Shown: piece after piece, positions 25,285-37,012 of the stretch | Layout: each line of letters opens with the position of its first letter | How positions within the stretch are numbered: the stretch's first letter is position 1 | Source of the DNA: Chionis minor | Lineage: Eukaryota > Chordata > Aves > Charadriiformes > Chionididae | NCBI GenBank assembly: GCA_013398295.1 | Contig: VZSF01009888.1 | Coordinates: 18,989 to 82,988, forward strand | Length of the DNA: 64,000 bases | Direction: 5' to 3' | Notes under the pieces: generated by a model | Told to the model about the DNA's origin: nothing | Databases searched by the model: none | Seen by the model: the letters and a program-made list of their open reading frames with translations, nothing else | Position numbers and translations under genes: made by a program

Positions 25285-28168
25285 TGGGTGACATGTTTGA
25301 GTAGAATTATCTGTTTCCAGATGGAGATCTTCATTCATAGGATTAGCCTACTGAGAATTTTTCAACGTATTCAACTTAAAAATATTTCCCCCCTTGCCCT
25401 TCCAAAGAGTTTCATGCTAGAGGCGTTACTGTTTTCTGGTTTATATCCTGTGGTGAATTTTGTGGTGGGTGTTATGCTCGGCAATATTTCTGTCTCCTTT
25501 TTTTTTTTTTGTGGTTTCTTTATCTTCTTTGTCTTTCAGGTCAGTTGGGCTGCTTTTCTTCAACTATATATTTGCTGTGGCAGTCCTGTAAACCCATTTC
25601 TCACCGATTTGAGTTGTTGTAAATCTTTTTTTTGTATAGTATACCACACAATGATAGACACTGCTCGATTTTTACTTTTACACATGAAAGAAGCATTTCT
25701 ATTTTTATATGATACACCAGACTCTGGAGTGATAATGTCCTAAAGTTTTTATTGTATTCACCACTTGATTTTCATTTTTGCATATGAGAGAAGCAAAAAC
25801 ATCCTTCACTTTTGTTTGGTTTTGATGTAGAACTATTTAAGAAAAAAAAAAAGGTATTACTTTTCCTTAGACAGATCAAGGTAAATATGCACAGAACTTT
25901 GTATAATTTCCTTTATCCTGAACTTACAGTTTTAAAGGTCATGTTCATTGGCAGACTTGACTGAGATCAAGTAGGACCTAATTAACACTTTAGGATTTCT
26001 GTGGGCTTTTTTCTAATTGGTCTGACCAAAATATCTCAAAATGCTCTATTTACTTTAGTAGAAATCACAAGGTGAATTTAGCATCCTTTATTTCTCTAAT
26101 TCCAACTTCACTCTTACCTTATCAAGCAAAACCTGGTTAGCATTTTTTGCAAATACCTAAAGGTGTTACCTTTAGGAAAGGCATCAAAGACCCGTTCCTC
26201 CAAACAGTCTTTAATCTAATTTTCATATTCATTTAAAGCCGTTAACGACCATGCCTCTTATGACACACTTCAAGGTATGTCTGTTGCTTAAACATCCATT
26301 CTTTTGCATTTGCTGTGCTTTCAACCTGACAATAACTTTAGAACAAGAACAATCTCATAAATAGCTCAGAATTTATGGTTTCTGAACACCCCATTTTACA
26401 TACATCTTATCTATAGAAAATAACATTTATCTTCACCTAGTCAAAAGTCTATATCTAGTTGTGTCCTCCCAATAATAACAAAAAATAGTGCAAGATCTGG
26501 CTTCTCTAAATACTTATTTGAATTTAATTTCTATATTTAGTATATTTGAAATAATGAGTGTTGTATAATCTGTGAAGAGCAAGGTGTTGTGCATCTTACT
26601 CGTTTTCTCTCTGTTAAACCAACTAGCAGGGTCCTCCCTAGTGAAGCTGCTTGCTACCACCTTCTCCTCCTTTGCACCCTGTGGTTGCCCTTTTGATTGA
26701 TTGCTCATTTCAGTCAACAGTCTTGGCTGGGAACATGGTAAACATTGACTGGTCCCGTTGCTTTCAGGAATGGTTCTGCATTTCTCATGTCAGGTCTCTA
26801 CTTCAACAGACTTGTGATGGGCCCATAACAATGAAGAGATTTTACAGCTTAGCTTGATCCAGAGAAAAAAAAGGGGAGTTCAACATGAACATGAACGGTA
26901 GAATTCGTGTCGTTGAGTACTGTAAATGCCAGAGGGAGACCTGCGAGCAAAATTTAGTCTTTCTCCTTAGATGGCAGGAAGGCTGTGGGTATAAATATCA
27001 ACATTTTAGCTGTGATTCAGGTAGCTACTCATATTTAAGCAGCCTAGTTCAATGGCTATTGAAATTAGTTAGAGGTGGGTGTTTTCCTCAATGCGTTGGT
27101 TAGTTCCGAAAGTGGATATTTCCAGGTATCCCTCATCATACCTGGGAAGCTATAGGGCTTGTAGGCTGTTGAATACTCCTCCTTTTTTTTCTGTGGCAGT
27201 ATAACTACTTAGCTGGTTTTTTTCCCACCTTTGAGAGTGGAACTGTATCTATTTATACCTACCTCCAGCAAGTGACTACTCAGTGTGAGCTAATGTTGCC
27301 AATATATTGTATTTGTACTCCCTATTTGAAGGAAAATATTTTGCCTGTGATAGAAATTATGAGAGCTTATGAGTAATAATACTGCTTCAAACTTAACATT
27401 GCTGATCCGTTCCCTTCATCTCTGTATCTGATAAAACAGTAATTCGTGGTTCAGTCCTCTCTTGTGCTCCCATTAACCAAAATTAGGCTGATCACTCACT
27501 TTCTACAAACTGGTGCTGTGTTCGCTTGTTTGTCTGATATCGGTACGTGCACCGCTTGGTCAAAATACATGGGTTTGATGGAGTTACTAGCTGCTTGGCA
27601 CTCCTGTCTGTTAATCATTTGTTTAGGCACTGAAGCCTGAGCATTGGTCAGCCAGCCTACTTTTTCCTTAATGCGTCTCACCCCCAAGAGGTACTCTCTT
27701 GGCCTTTAAAGCAGATCCTCAGCTTTAGATTACATCAAATTTGCATTGCTTTTTGAGATACAAGTACAGATTTCTCATGCTCGAACACATACCAGATAAT
27801 AGATCCATGACATTAATATTAATTTTGTAAGACAGTTTCTATTAAAAGAGTAATTTTACTAAAATCTACAGAAGCAGGTATCTTCTACTTTGACCTCCTG
27901 AATTTCTTTTATCTGTATGCTCCTAAGGAGAAGGTGGATTTCTCTTAAGTAAGACTTGCTAGTTGGCGTGGTGTATTCAACTTGTTCTGAAAATTTAATG
28001 AAAAATGCCTGGTTTATTTATGGAAACTTTCTTGCTGCTGCATGTCCCGGACATGAATTGTCCAGGCATCTGCACTTCTTCTGCAGTTGGTAGGATGGAG
28101 GGAAGAGCAACTCCAACAGTGCTACGCTGCACAGATAATTGAACAGTACTGTATTCATAAGTAAAGTT

Positions 28169-28271
28169 CCATCCCTCTGAACATTTTTGTGGCCCTCCTC
28201 TGGACCTGTTCTAACAGGTCCATGTCTTTCCTGTGCTGAGGACTCCAGAGCTGGACACAGGATGCAGGAGT
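28169..28271 (-). mobile_element. CR1 LINE fragment, ORF2 C-terminal region, inverted
   Basis: The reverse complement reads 'gtccagctctggagtcctca', 'agacatggacctgttagaac' and 'cagaggagggccacaaaaat', corresponding to the CR1 ORF2 stretch around QxWxP..LLExVQRRAT. It directly abuts a plus-strand CR1 that contains its own version of the same segment near 28675-28745. The two versions differ enough to be separate subfamilies. Confidence 0.85.
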
Positions 28272-29187
28272 TGAGTGCACCATTAGCAAGCTTGCTGATG
28301 ATACCAGACTGGGAGGTGCTGTTGACTCTCACGAGGGACAGGAGGCCTTGCAGGGGAATCTACATAGGTTGGATCACTGGGCTATGGTTAATGGGCTGAC
28401 ATTTACCAAGTCAAAAAGCCAGATTCTGCACCTAGGATGGAGTAAGGCTGAGCCCAAGTATAACTTGGGAGAGGAATGGCTGGAGAGCAGCCCTGCGGAA
28501 AGGGATCTGGGGGTGCTGGTTGACAAGAGGCTCAATGGGAGCCAGCAGTGTGCCCTGACAGCCAAGAGGCCAAACCACATCCTGGGGTGCATCAAACACG
28601 GCACGACCAGCTGGTGAAGAGAGGGGATTTTACTGCTGTACTCGGCAATGGTGTGGCCTCACCTCGAGTACCGTGTGCAGTTCTGGGCCCCCCCAAATGA
28701 GGTTGTGAAGGTCCTTGAATGCATCCAGAGGAGGGCAACAAAGCTGGTGGAAGGGCTGGGAGGCGTGTGCTGTGAGGAGCGGCTAAGGACTTTGGGCTTG
28801 CCTAGCTTGGAGAAGAGGAGGCTGAGGGGTGACCTCACTGCTCTCTACGGCTTCCTGAGGAGGAGATGTGGAGACGGAAGTGATGGTCTCTTCTCCCCGG
28901 TATCCAGTGATAAGACAACGTGGGAATGGCTCAAAGCTGCACCAGGGGAGGTTTAGACTGGACATTAGGAAGCATTTCTTTACCGAGAGGGTGGTCAAAC
29001 ACTGGCACAGGCTTCCTAGCAAGGTGGTTGATGCACCAGGCTTGTCAGTGTTTAAGAGGCATTTGGACAATGCCCGTAATAACATGCTTTAACTTTTGGT
29101 CAGCCCTGAAGTGGTCAGGTAGTTGGAGTAGATGATTGTTGTAGGTCCTTTACAACTGAAATGCTCTCTATTCTGTCTGTTCTATTC
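28272..29187 (+). mobile_element. CR1 LINE, 3' 0.9 kb including ORF2 C-terminus and tail
   Basis: The insertion is 5'-truncated and carries the last part of CR1 ORF2, split by frameshifts. Blocks include [79 protein letters not shown] and HRLPSKVV. The 3' untranslated end reads 'tggagtagatgattgttgta', 'ggtcctttacaactgaaatg' and ends in ctctattctgtctgttctattc. This tail differs from that of the copies at 34437 and 47410, indicating another CR1 subfamily. It lacks the catalytic RT core and is inactive. Confidence 0.93.
28348..29092 (+). pseudogene. CR1 ORF2 C-terminal remnant
   Basis: The C-terminal, post-palm portion of CR1 ORF2 survives as three open pieces (28348-28617, 28648-28956 and 28868-29092) in different frames, interrupted by a TGA at 28615-28617 and by frameshifts. 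The last piece ends at a TAA after HLDNARNNML, near where the CR1 reading frame normally stops. There is no catalytic domain. Confidence 0.85.
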
Positions 29188-31573
29188 ACACGGTAAACGC
29201 AGTACAAATTTGTAAGTCGTAATGCTGCAATAACTGCAAGACTGTTGTCAGGACGGTGATGGTGAATATTGGGAAGCCAGGTACCAGCAAGTCTTCAGCT
29301 CAGGTAGCTGAACAGCAGTGCCTGGCAGCACTCTTACAGTCAGTTAAAGAAGAAATACAGAATCAAGTTTTCAACAAAAACCTTCCTTTCCTGTCTTGCC
29401 TCTATCCTGCCGAACTCTATCAAACGTTGCTACATAAATCTGATTATACAGAGTCATGGGCTCATCAGTGCCCTGGTCTACTTGTTACACGAGATGATGT
29501 TTTCCAAGGAAGCATCCCGTACATGCAGTCCACATAGGATGGTCTGCTGCGCAAGTGTGTGCTCAGTGTTTGATCGCAATTGATCTCTTGGAATAAGCAG
29601 GGGACATGTTTCAGGGGTTATTTTTGCCACTGAACGTCAGGACCTCCATACCTTACTTGTTTTCTGCAAGGCTGGGTTGAACATGCTTCTCTTTTAGTTA
29701 ATGTGGACCAGCTGCAGATAGTGCAAACTTCCTTTGTGCTATTTTCTCTTTCTCATCTATTTTCCTATTCAAATCTGTACGTACCACCGTGGGAGTTTTA
29801 TACTTTTATGCATGTGGGTTTTATTGCTAATCACAATAGAGATCATTGAAGGAGTGAGAAAAATTTAAGTTAGATACTGCAGTCAGTCAAGTACTTCTAA
29901 TTTTCAGGCTTTATTGTGTTCAGCCTGGTTTTATGAATTGTCACCTCCAGACTACCTGAATTTCATTAAAAAAGGGGGGAAAATGAAGAACTTTTTCATG
30001 TTTACCAGTCCAATAATACTGTCTTGAATTCTTCCATCTGTTTTGAGACTCTGCATCTGAGATGCTGCTATTTGATAATTTCAGTTTTATTTATCACTAT
30101 AATAAAAAAGCACATATAGATATGGACTAGGCCAAATGCAAAACCATGTGTGGTTTTTCTTAAAAAAATACTATTTTTCAAAGTTAGGCAGATTTAACTT
30201 ACACACTCTGTGGTTAACAGTTTCCTGAAAACAAGCTTCCTTCTAAATAGTGTTGATAAATTTTTTTTAACAATACGGTAACCCAGAATAATCCATTTGC
30301 GTTTAAATTGTCACTTTAGCAAGTGAGATAAATTGCTTGAAAACCCAAAGAAAAATAATTAAGTTTGTGCAGTTTCTTTTAATTTGCCCAGGTTTTGCCT
30401 TTTTTTCCCAGTGTACTGTGTTTCATTTAATTTTGCATTAACATTTTCAACTTTCATGGGGTAAAATTTCATTTCTGCATTATATGTCCTGGCTAGAGGA
30501 GCGTGAGTGCAAAATGCTGGGTGTTTTTCCAATAGATTTACGTACTACAAAGATGACCAGAGCAAAAAGCTGTAACAGGGACTGAGAAAAGGCAGTATTG
30601 ATACTGCAAGCACTGTGTTCCCGGGCTAGAAAGAAGAATCGCCAAATCCCTTCTTGTCCTGTTGAAGGAAAAAACCCCTTTACTCAAGTTTTGGTGAGGC
30701 CATTTACTTTACTGTAGGACAGCACATGTATGTTAGATAATATTTCAGTAGTGGTGCAGGAACTGGGAATTTAGTAGTTGAAGAGCTGAAATGCCTTGCT
30801 CATAAATATTAAGGGCAAACCAGGCATCTTACTTTTCTTATTACTCATTTTCATGCTGGGTTTCTATCTGGGTGACATTCATGTGCAGGAAAAATGGTCG
30901 TGGGCAGGGGAGTGGGGAGAAGATGATGGTCAGCATGGGGCCTTTTCTTCAGAAATCATTATATGCATGTGCATATAATCATTATGTCCATCATGTACCT
31001 TTTGTTTTAGCTCAGTTAAAACAGTGGAGGAAAAAGATAATAACCAAAAAAAAAAAAAAAATGCAGTGGGTTTTGGTGTCATGGGTTGGGGTTTTTTCCA
31101 GCTTTTAACTTAAATAGCCTCCACATCAGTGTTGCTTTTTCAAAGAGGTTTTCTCAATGCAAGGAACATCCATAAGCAGACTCCTCTGTGTATTAACTAC
31201 CGTACATCACTTGTTTGCCCATTGATAATAAAAATCTAGGGAGGATGCAGGAGGAGGAAAGAACTTGTTTGTATTAAACATACTGTACAGAAAACTAGGG
31301 AGTTTGGGATAGTACATACCGAACATCCCCTGTTCGTGATGCCGTGCCTATACTAGACTACAGAGCTACTGTACAGTTTCTGGAAGCCAGAACTAGAAAT
31401 TCTTACTGAATCTTCAGTCAGGAAAAACTTCCTTGGTATCAATCGCATTTAAGCCTTTGAAACTCCATACATGTAATTTTTAGTTGCTTTGCTTAATTAG
31501 GGTCTTTTCTAGTCAGCTCTTTTGGTTTTAGTTTGGTTTTCTTCCCCAGCTGCTGAACTACAGTGGTTCAAAA
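29188..31573. other. Intronic stretch, nothing recognised
   Basis: AT-rich sequence containing a 16-A run at 31046-31061. The frame at 29256-29537 has no domain and is not supported. Confidence 0.55.
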
Positions 31574-31615
31574 TTTTTTCTTTTTTTTTTTTTTTTTTTT
31601 TCCTTTGGTGCTCAG
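31574..31615 (+). promoter_or_regulatory. C1orf21: 3' splice site with extreme poly-T pyrimidine tract
   Basis: Immediately before the second coding exon are six T, one C and then 21 uninterrupted T (31581-31601), followed by cctttggtgctcag. This is the pyrimidine tract and AG of the acceptor. A homopolymer this long is prone to length variation and sequencing error. Confidence 0.85.
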
Positions 31616-31710
31616 ATGAGTATAGGATCAAACCAGTGGAAGAGGTCAAATACATGAAAAATGGGGGCGAAGATGATCAGAAAATAGCAGCCAGGAACCA
31701 AGAAAACTTG
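31616..31710 (+). CDS. C1orf21: C1orf21 second coding exon (residues 32-63)
   Basis: The acceptor AG is at 31614-31615 and the donor (gtaagg) starts at 31711. Joined to the exon ending at 6857, the first two bases complete Asp32 and the frame reads DEYRIKPVEEVKYMKNGGED, then DQKIAARNQENL, ending on a codon boundary (phase 0). This is the conserved central block of C1orf21. The charged region differs from the human sequence as I recall it (GGEDD here, GAEEE in human), a conservative change. The acceptor has a very T-rich pyrimidine tract including 21 consecutive T at 31581-31601. The C-terminal half of the protein (about 58 residues in human) was not found downstream, so the coding sequence is incomplete in this window. 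Confidence 0.97.
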
Positions 31711-31716
31711 GTAAGG

Positions 31717-34436
31717 ATTGAACTTATCGCTTCTCTAATGAAATAACATGGCTCTGCTTTTGTAATGAAATATGCAACATGCAGCACATTTAAACTACAG
31801 CTTACACGCGGCAAGAGGATTTTCTCAAAAATGTCATAACTCTCTGCAAAGCTCACATAGAAGGTGCAAAATACGACATTTTCCTGCTTGTCTTTCTGAA
31901 TTAGGCTCTACTTGATCTTGGAGCGAGTGCTTCCACGATTATACTTGCACACTTCCTTTGCAGATCCAAATATACGCGCTTTGAAATGTGTGTGTCTATA
32001 TTGTAAACAAGTTGTAGTAAAACAGCCGTGCCCTGCCATTAAGAAAATGACTTATTTATATAGATATTATTTGCTCTATGCTTCCTGGTTTTACATATTT
32101 TAAAAGTCACAGGGAACATTTTTTGGTATAGAAAAAGCAATGTATGCGTAACACAGCAGTTGCAGGAATCATTTTGTGTATGTTTCTTTTTCCCCGGATT
32201 TGACCACCTTACTGGCTCATAGTTCCACTTGTGGGAAGGAAATGGCAGGTAAACTCTTAGTGCTACTTGAAATAACTAGGATATTGTTGAAGCAGCTTAA
32301 AAGTCACGGTTGAGTCACTTCTGGCATTTCTGAGAAGTTGTTCCTTCTAAAGCTGAAGGAACATGGATTTTGTAATTGGCTGACTGGGGCTTTGCCCAGT
32401 TTGAATTTTTGAAGGCATCACACAATTGTAATAGTTGGTTGCAAAATTTCAGGTTTGATTCCACTCATTCACTGCGGCTTTTACTCACATAGGATCAGTT
32501 GGGTTTTTTTCCTCCATCAGTAAGATCAAAGGTGGAGCATCATTGGCAGATTGAGGATTTGCCTTTTGCCATTACTGGGCAGTTGTACAAAAATCCACTA
32601 TTTGGGAATTTGTCCTTGATGAAGATGTAAGTGAGCTCCAGGTAGCCTGAATACTTTATTTTCCTCTTCTAGACGCCCATATTTGCATTACACAACTACA
32701 CGTACGTTCCTGTAGTAAATAAATAGCAGAGTTTACTTTGCTGTTCTAACCTTGTTTCTTGAGGAGTGGTTGAGCAGCACACAACACCATTTCTGCTTTG
32801 GTCTCCAAATCGCCACCTGCAATTTTGCGTTGGTGGTGCAGCTTCAGCCTTCAGCAGGATTTTGGGGGTTTTTAGCGCCTCAGAAACACTGATGAGAATA
32901 TCACCTTTTTAAGCGGCATCCGCAGTACATTCAGCATTATCGCCAACGTAAGCACATCTGTTTCGAACTGGAAGAAGTGTGACTGCAAGAATTTTTGACT
33001 CTTCTGGGTCTTCATTTTAGAGAACCCAGCACTTTGGTAAACAGAGAAGAAGGAAAAATGAGCACAATGCTAAGGTTTTTGATAAGAAATAGAAAAGGTC
33101 TAGTAGGTTAAATTTTAAACTAGCTTTCAAATATATTTAAATTAGAGTATTTGCAGGAGATAACATGCTGCTTGAATGACAACAAGGAAGAGTTCAGGAA
33201 AGCTTTGGTCTGCTGAGGTGACAGTCCCTGAAGTTGTATTCAAAACTAGATAGAGATATTTAGTGCTTTCATTAGTGCCTGCTTTCTTGTAGCACTTAAG
33301 AGTTAGCCTGATTAAATTTAGGAAGAAACATTTCTACAGCACAGTGCTGCTTATTTTATTATTAATGGGTCGTGTTTGATGAGAGCAGTGAGTTTGTTGG
33401 AAAATACAACTTAATATGGAGTTGGAGGGCTGATATAGCTCTCTTCTCTGTCATATCTATTGAGAGAGAGAGAAAAAAAAAAGACAATAATGCAAGAAAG
33501 TCTTCAATCAGACCGGGTGTATATACTTTAAAACAAAAATCATTTTGCACACCAAAAAGGCTTTATTTTCCTTTTCCTCATCTTACTATAAGGAGATTAC
33601 ATTGTCTGTAATGTATGCAGCTTTTTAATCCTGGGAATTGTCAAATCCTCATCACTCCTGGGTTTTTTAAAGGGGTTTCACTGTTCGACTTCTCTTTAGT
33701 AAACACGTTTTAGTTCACTGCTTAGAAGATGGGTTAAGCTACCCATCAGTCAGGCTTTAGTTTTCTTAATGTGTGAGAGGTTGGCAAGCACTTACATAAT
33801 CCCATCTTCTCATCAGCCATTTCCAGGCAACAGAAATTTTAGGAACAAGAAAAGGCAGTGGGAGAATCGACTGGCCATTTACCCTCCTCTCTCGTTTCTT
33901 AATCCCACATTTCTTTATTGTCACAGGGCTGCTAATTCTCATCTCCTTCAGAAACGCAGCCCAGATGAGATGTATAACCTGAATGTCATTATAGTTGGTT
34001 CCCTGGGAAGTGCTGCGCTGTGGTTTATCTTATCCTCTGATATTTGTGCTTGAATTATGTTATTCAGATGCTATGGAATTTTTCAGTCCCATTATCATTG
34101 CTGTTACTTTTTTAAGGTATTTTGAAGTCTTGCTTAAAAAAAAAAAAAAAATCTGTGCTCAAGTGAAAATAAAACCGCTTCCCTTATAACTCAGGCTCTT
34201 TGATGTGGAGCCATCTCTGCCTTTGGTGTTGCAGTATTTCTGAGTTGGGGGGGGAAGGGAAAAAGGTCATGCAAGTGGGTAATGGGAGGACGTGGCAGAC
34301 ACCAGGCAAATTGTCATTTCATACCAGGGTCCTGGGCTTTTATTCTGTTTAAGGAGAGAGCTCGAGACAGGCTGGTACATGCGTTGGTATCCCTGGGAGA
34401 TACGAGGCTGTGTCAGTGAATCACCATCTTCTCTCT
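31717..34436. other. Intronic stretch, nothing recognised
   Basis: AT-rich sequence with A-runs at 33473-33482 and 34137-34151. No exon with C1orf21 similarity was seen. Confidence 0.55.
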
Positions 34437-34536
34437 GAGCAACCTGATGTAGTTAAAGACATCCCTGCTCGTTGCAGGGGGGTTGGACTAGATGACCTTT
34501 AAAGGTCCCTTCCAACCCAAACCATTCTATGATTCT
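34437..34536 (+). mobile_element. CR1 LINE 3' end, short
   Basis: About 100 bases read 'gagcaacctgatgtagttaa', 'ggttggactagatgaccttt', 'ggtcccttccaacccaaacc' and end in attctatgattct. This is the same tail type as the copy ending at 49412. It is strongly 5'-truncated. Confidence 0.96.
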
Positions 34537-35675
34537 CAGCTTCAACCTGAGGCTTAAGCGGGGCTCAAAACTTGAGCCAGGCTGACACGGTAAAGCAGAA
34601 ATACTCCTAAGATGTATTGACAAAGGGAATGGCTGTGCTAGGGCTGTATGCCAGGTGAAATAGAAGATGTTCCATGTGAAGACATTTTCTGGCAGAATCA
34701 AAGGCCTCTTTAAATTCAAATGTAGGCTCTTGACAAGGTGGGGGGAAGAAAATAAGAAAAGATAAAAAAAGCCAAGCTTTTTTCAGACTCTGTCACAGAG
34801 TCTGACAGTTTTCCTGCTGTTCCCTCATACCCGTTGCCCTGATTCACTTCTTTAGCCAGGTTATTTCTCCAGTTCTCCACTTGCCACTGGGATCTCCCTG
34901 GTCCTGGTTTCATCCCCAGTACCTCAGCTCCCAGCGTCTTCATGAAAGTCCAGCCTGGGCATCTCCATCCTCAAAATGAAGCCAGCCGTGTTGTGCTCAG
35001 TGGGGAAAATCTTGGGCTGACAGTCACACATCCTTGTAGCCTGCAGATGGGAATGGGATGTAACAGGATTAGGTGCTGGGGAGCTGGGGTTACACTGCAT
35101 GCTGGCATTCTGCACCACGTGCTTGAGTAGCTGCCCACCTAAAACACATGTTTGGAGTCCGATCTGTAAAGAACTAGTAGATAGATGAAAGACAGAAATC
35201 ATTTGTACTGGTTTTCAAGACTATACATTTCTTAATCATGAGTGTTGGCCTATGTATTACACATATATATATAAAAAACCCATGGAAATTGTGCTAATTT
35301 TCAAATGAAGACAGGTGGGCTGGCTTTGCCCGGGGTGGACCGGGCTCTGGCAGGGTCGTTGACTCAGGCACAGCCAAGATGATGCTGTCTCCACACACAG
35401 CTTGGTGCCACCCTGCCAAGTGAGGTGATGAAACCCCACGGGTTAAAACTAAACCTGCGCTCCCTGTTGATCCACAGCAGCTCAGCAAAACCCGGCTGGG
35501 GCAGAGGTGAGCTCTCTGCATTTCCCCATCCTTGCACGGGGGACTATGGGTTGCTGAAGGGTTTTATGATAAGGGTTCTCCAAAACAAATGAAGTTTTAC
35601 CAACTTTGAATTTTCCATTCAGCAGATCTGGATGGGGTTTTTTGGCCCTACATGTTAGCAAAAACTAATGATGGC

Positions 35676-35695
35676 TAATCACATATATGTGATTA
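35676..35695. repeat. Perfect 20-base palindrome
   Basis: TAATCACATATATGTGATTA is identical to its reverse complement. It lies in AT-rich intron with no associated repeat. Confidence 0.8.
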
Positions 35696-36948
35696 TACGC
35701 TGAAAATCAGGAAGTATTAGTGTTTTAAAAAGCTAAATCTATTCTACAACATACCTGCTATCAGTAGGTATGTCTGGAACAAATAACACATTTTAATATT
35801 TCTGAAGATCTATTAATTTTTTGTTTAGAAAGGACTGTTTAGCTCTACAATATCATGTTAAATATACAGGGTACAATCATAACAGCCTATTTAACATTCA
35901 TAGTAGGATTAATTTAAGTGTCCTCATTTCCATACTCTCCCAGCACTAGTGGCTTTCCATTGTAAAATTTTATTGCCAGAAAAGTTAAAATAAGAAGGTG
36001 TGGCATATTTGCGTAGCTTAGTGTTGTTTTGGCAGACTTCATGCGCTCTCTCTCATTTTTTCTGTTAGATGGTTTATAATAGTATGGATACCTCTGAAAG
36101 TATCAAATACCTAAAGCTACATTTTTTTATTTTATTTTTTTCTGTGTGTGTTAGACAGTGAACTCAATATTTATCGCAGTTCAGTTCTTGAATGTTTTTG
36201 TAACTTCTGCTAATAGAGATCTTTTTCTGGTATGCATTGGCACAAAAAGCTACTTTGTCCTTATATTTTTATGCCTTGTTATCCAAGCCCTCAAAACATT
36301 TGGGCATAATCCTCTGTTTTGTCCTGAAACTCCATAGTGAAATTGCATGTTAGAGCTTGAGATTAATTCCTGCTGGAGTTGGAAGAAAATTGCCTCTCTC
36401 CGTTGCTCTTGATATCTCTCACTCCACCTTTAATAACACGAACAATGTTTTGTGGGGTTTTTTTTCCAATAAGTATAAATTTCCACTCCACTTACCTGCA
36501 GATGTAATTTTTGTCAGCCTTGCGTGCGCTGTTATTTCCTAACTGTGTCTCGAGCTTCTCAGCCTAGACACAGTTCTTCATTTATCATTCAGCTCCGCAA
36601 TACTTAGTATTGCAAAACCTCAGTATCCATAATTCTGTATTCAACACCAGTTACCATTTTCTGCAGTGATATGTTAAAAGTAGGCAGTAGTATCTGATAG
36701 ATGAAGTGTATGAAATTAAAAGCCTAGCAGAAAATGAGGAATGAAACTGTAATAACTATATAAAATGTAATATGTGAAAGGGAAGATACTGTGTATAATG
36801 TAAATATTTAAATAGGTATGCAAAATGTGTGTTTTAGATATATCAATCATAAACACTTTGTGATGTGTAATGCAAGTATTGGCGTATGTCTGAATTCCAT
36901 ATCAATTTAGGAAAATACCTTTTTAATCAAGTTGCCCAATCTGGGGAC

Positions 36949-37012
36949 CAAAAAAAAAAAAAAAGGGAAAAAAAAAAAAGAAATAAGCTAGCTAAAAGAA
37001 ATAAGGTAGCTA
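36949..37012. repeat. A-rich tract with 18-base tandem unit
   Basis: Two A-runs are followed by gaaataagctagcta (36980-36994) and gaaataaggtagcta (36998-37012), which differ at one base. Confidence 0.65.

Larger units (their letters stand above)
23666..28168. other. Intronic stretch with an X-box-like site, no gene recognised
   Basis: AT-rich sequence. It includes the longest open frame in the window (182 codons, 25195-25743), which lies in T-rich DNA, is composed of Phe/Leu/Cys-rich residues and has no domain, so I do not call it a gene. An RFX-type site lies at 25271-25284 and a small inverted repeat at 25088-25112. Confidence 0.5.
6858..31615 (+). other. C1orf21: C1orf21 intron between the two coding exons
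   Basis: The intron is 24,758 bases with GT at 6858-6859 and AG at 31614-31615, phase 1. It contains two recognisable CR1 loci and otherwise AT-rich unique-looking sequence. No other exon, RNA gene or processed pseudogene was recognised on either strand. Confidence 0.9.

Noticed and set aside
25195..25743. 182-codon open frame, the longest in the window
   Set aside because: It lies in T-rich intronic DNA, translates to a Phe/Leu/Cys-rich sequence with no recognisable domain, and has no splice or promoter context.
28648..28956. 102-codon frame that looks protein-like
   Set aside because: It is the C-terminal part of CR1 LINE ORF2, not a host gene.
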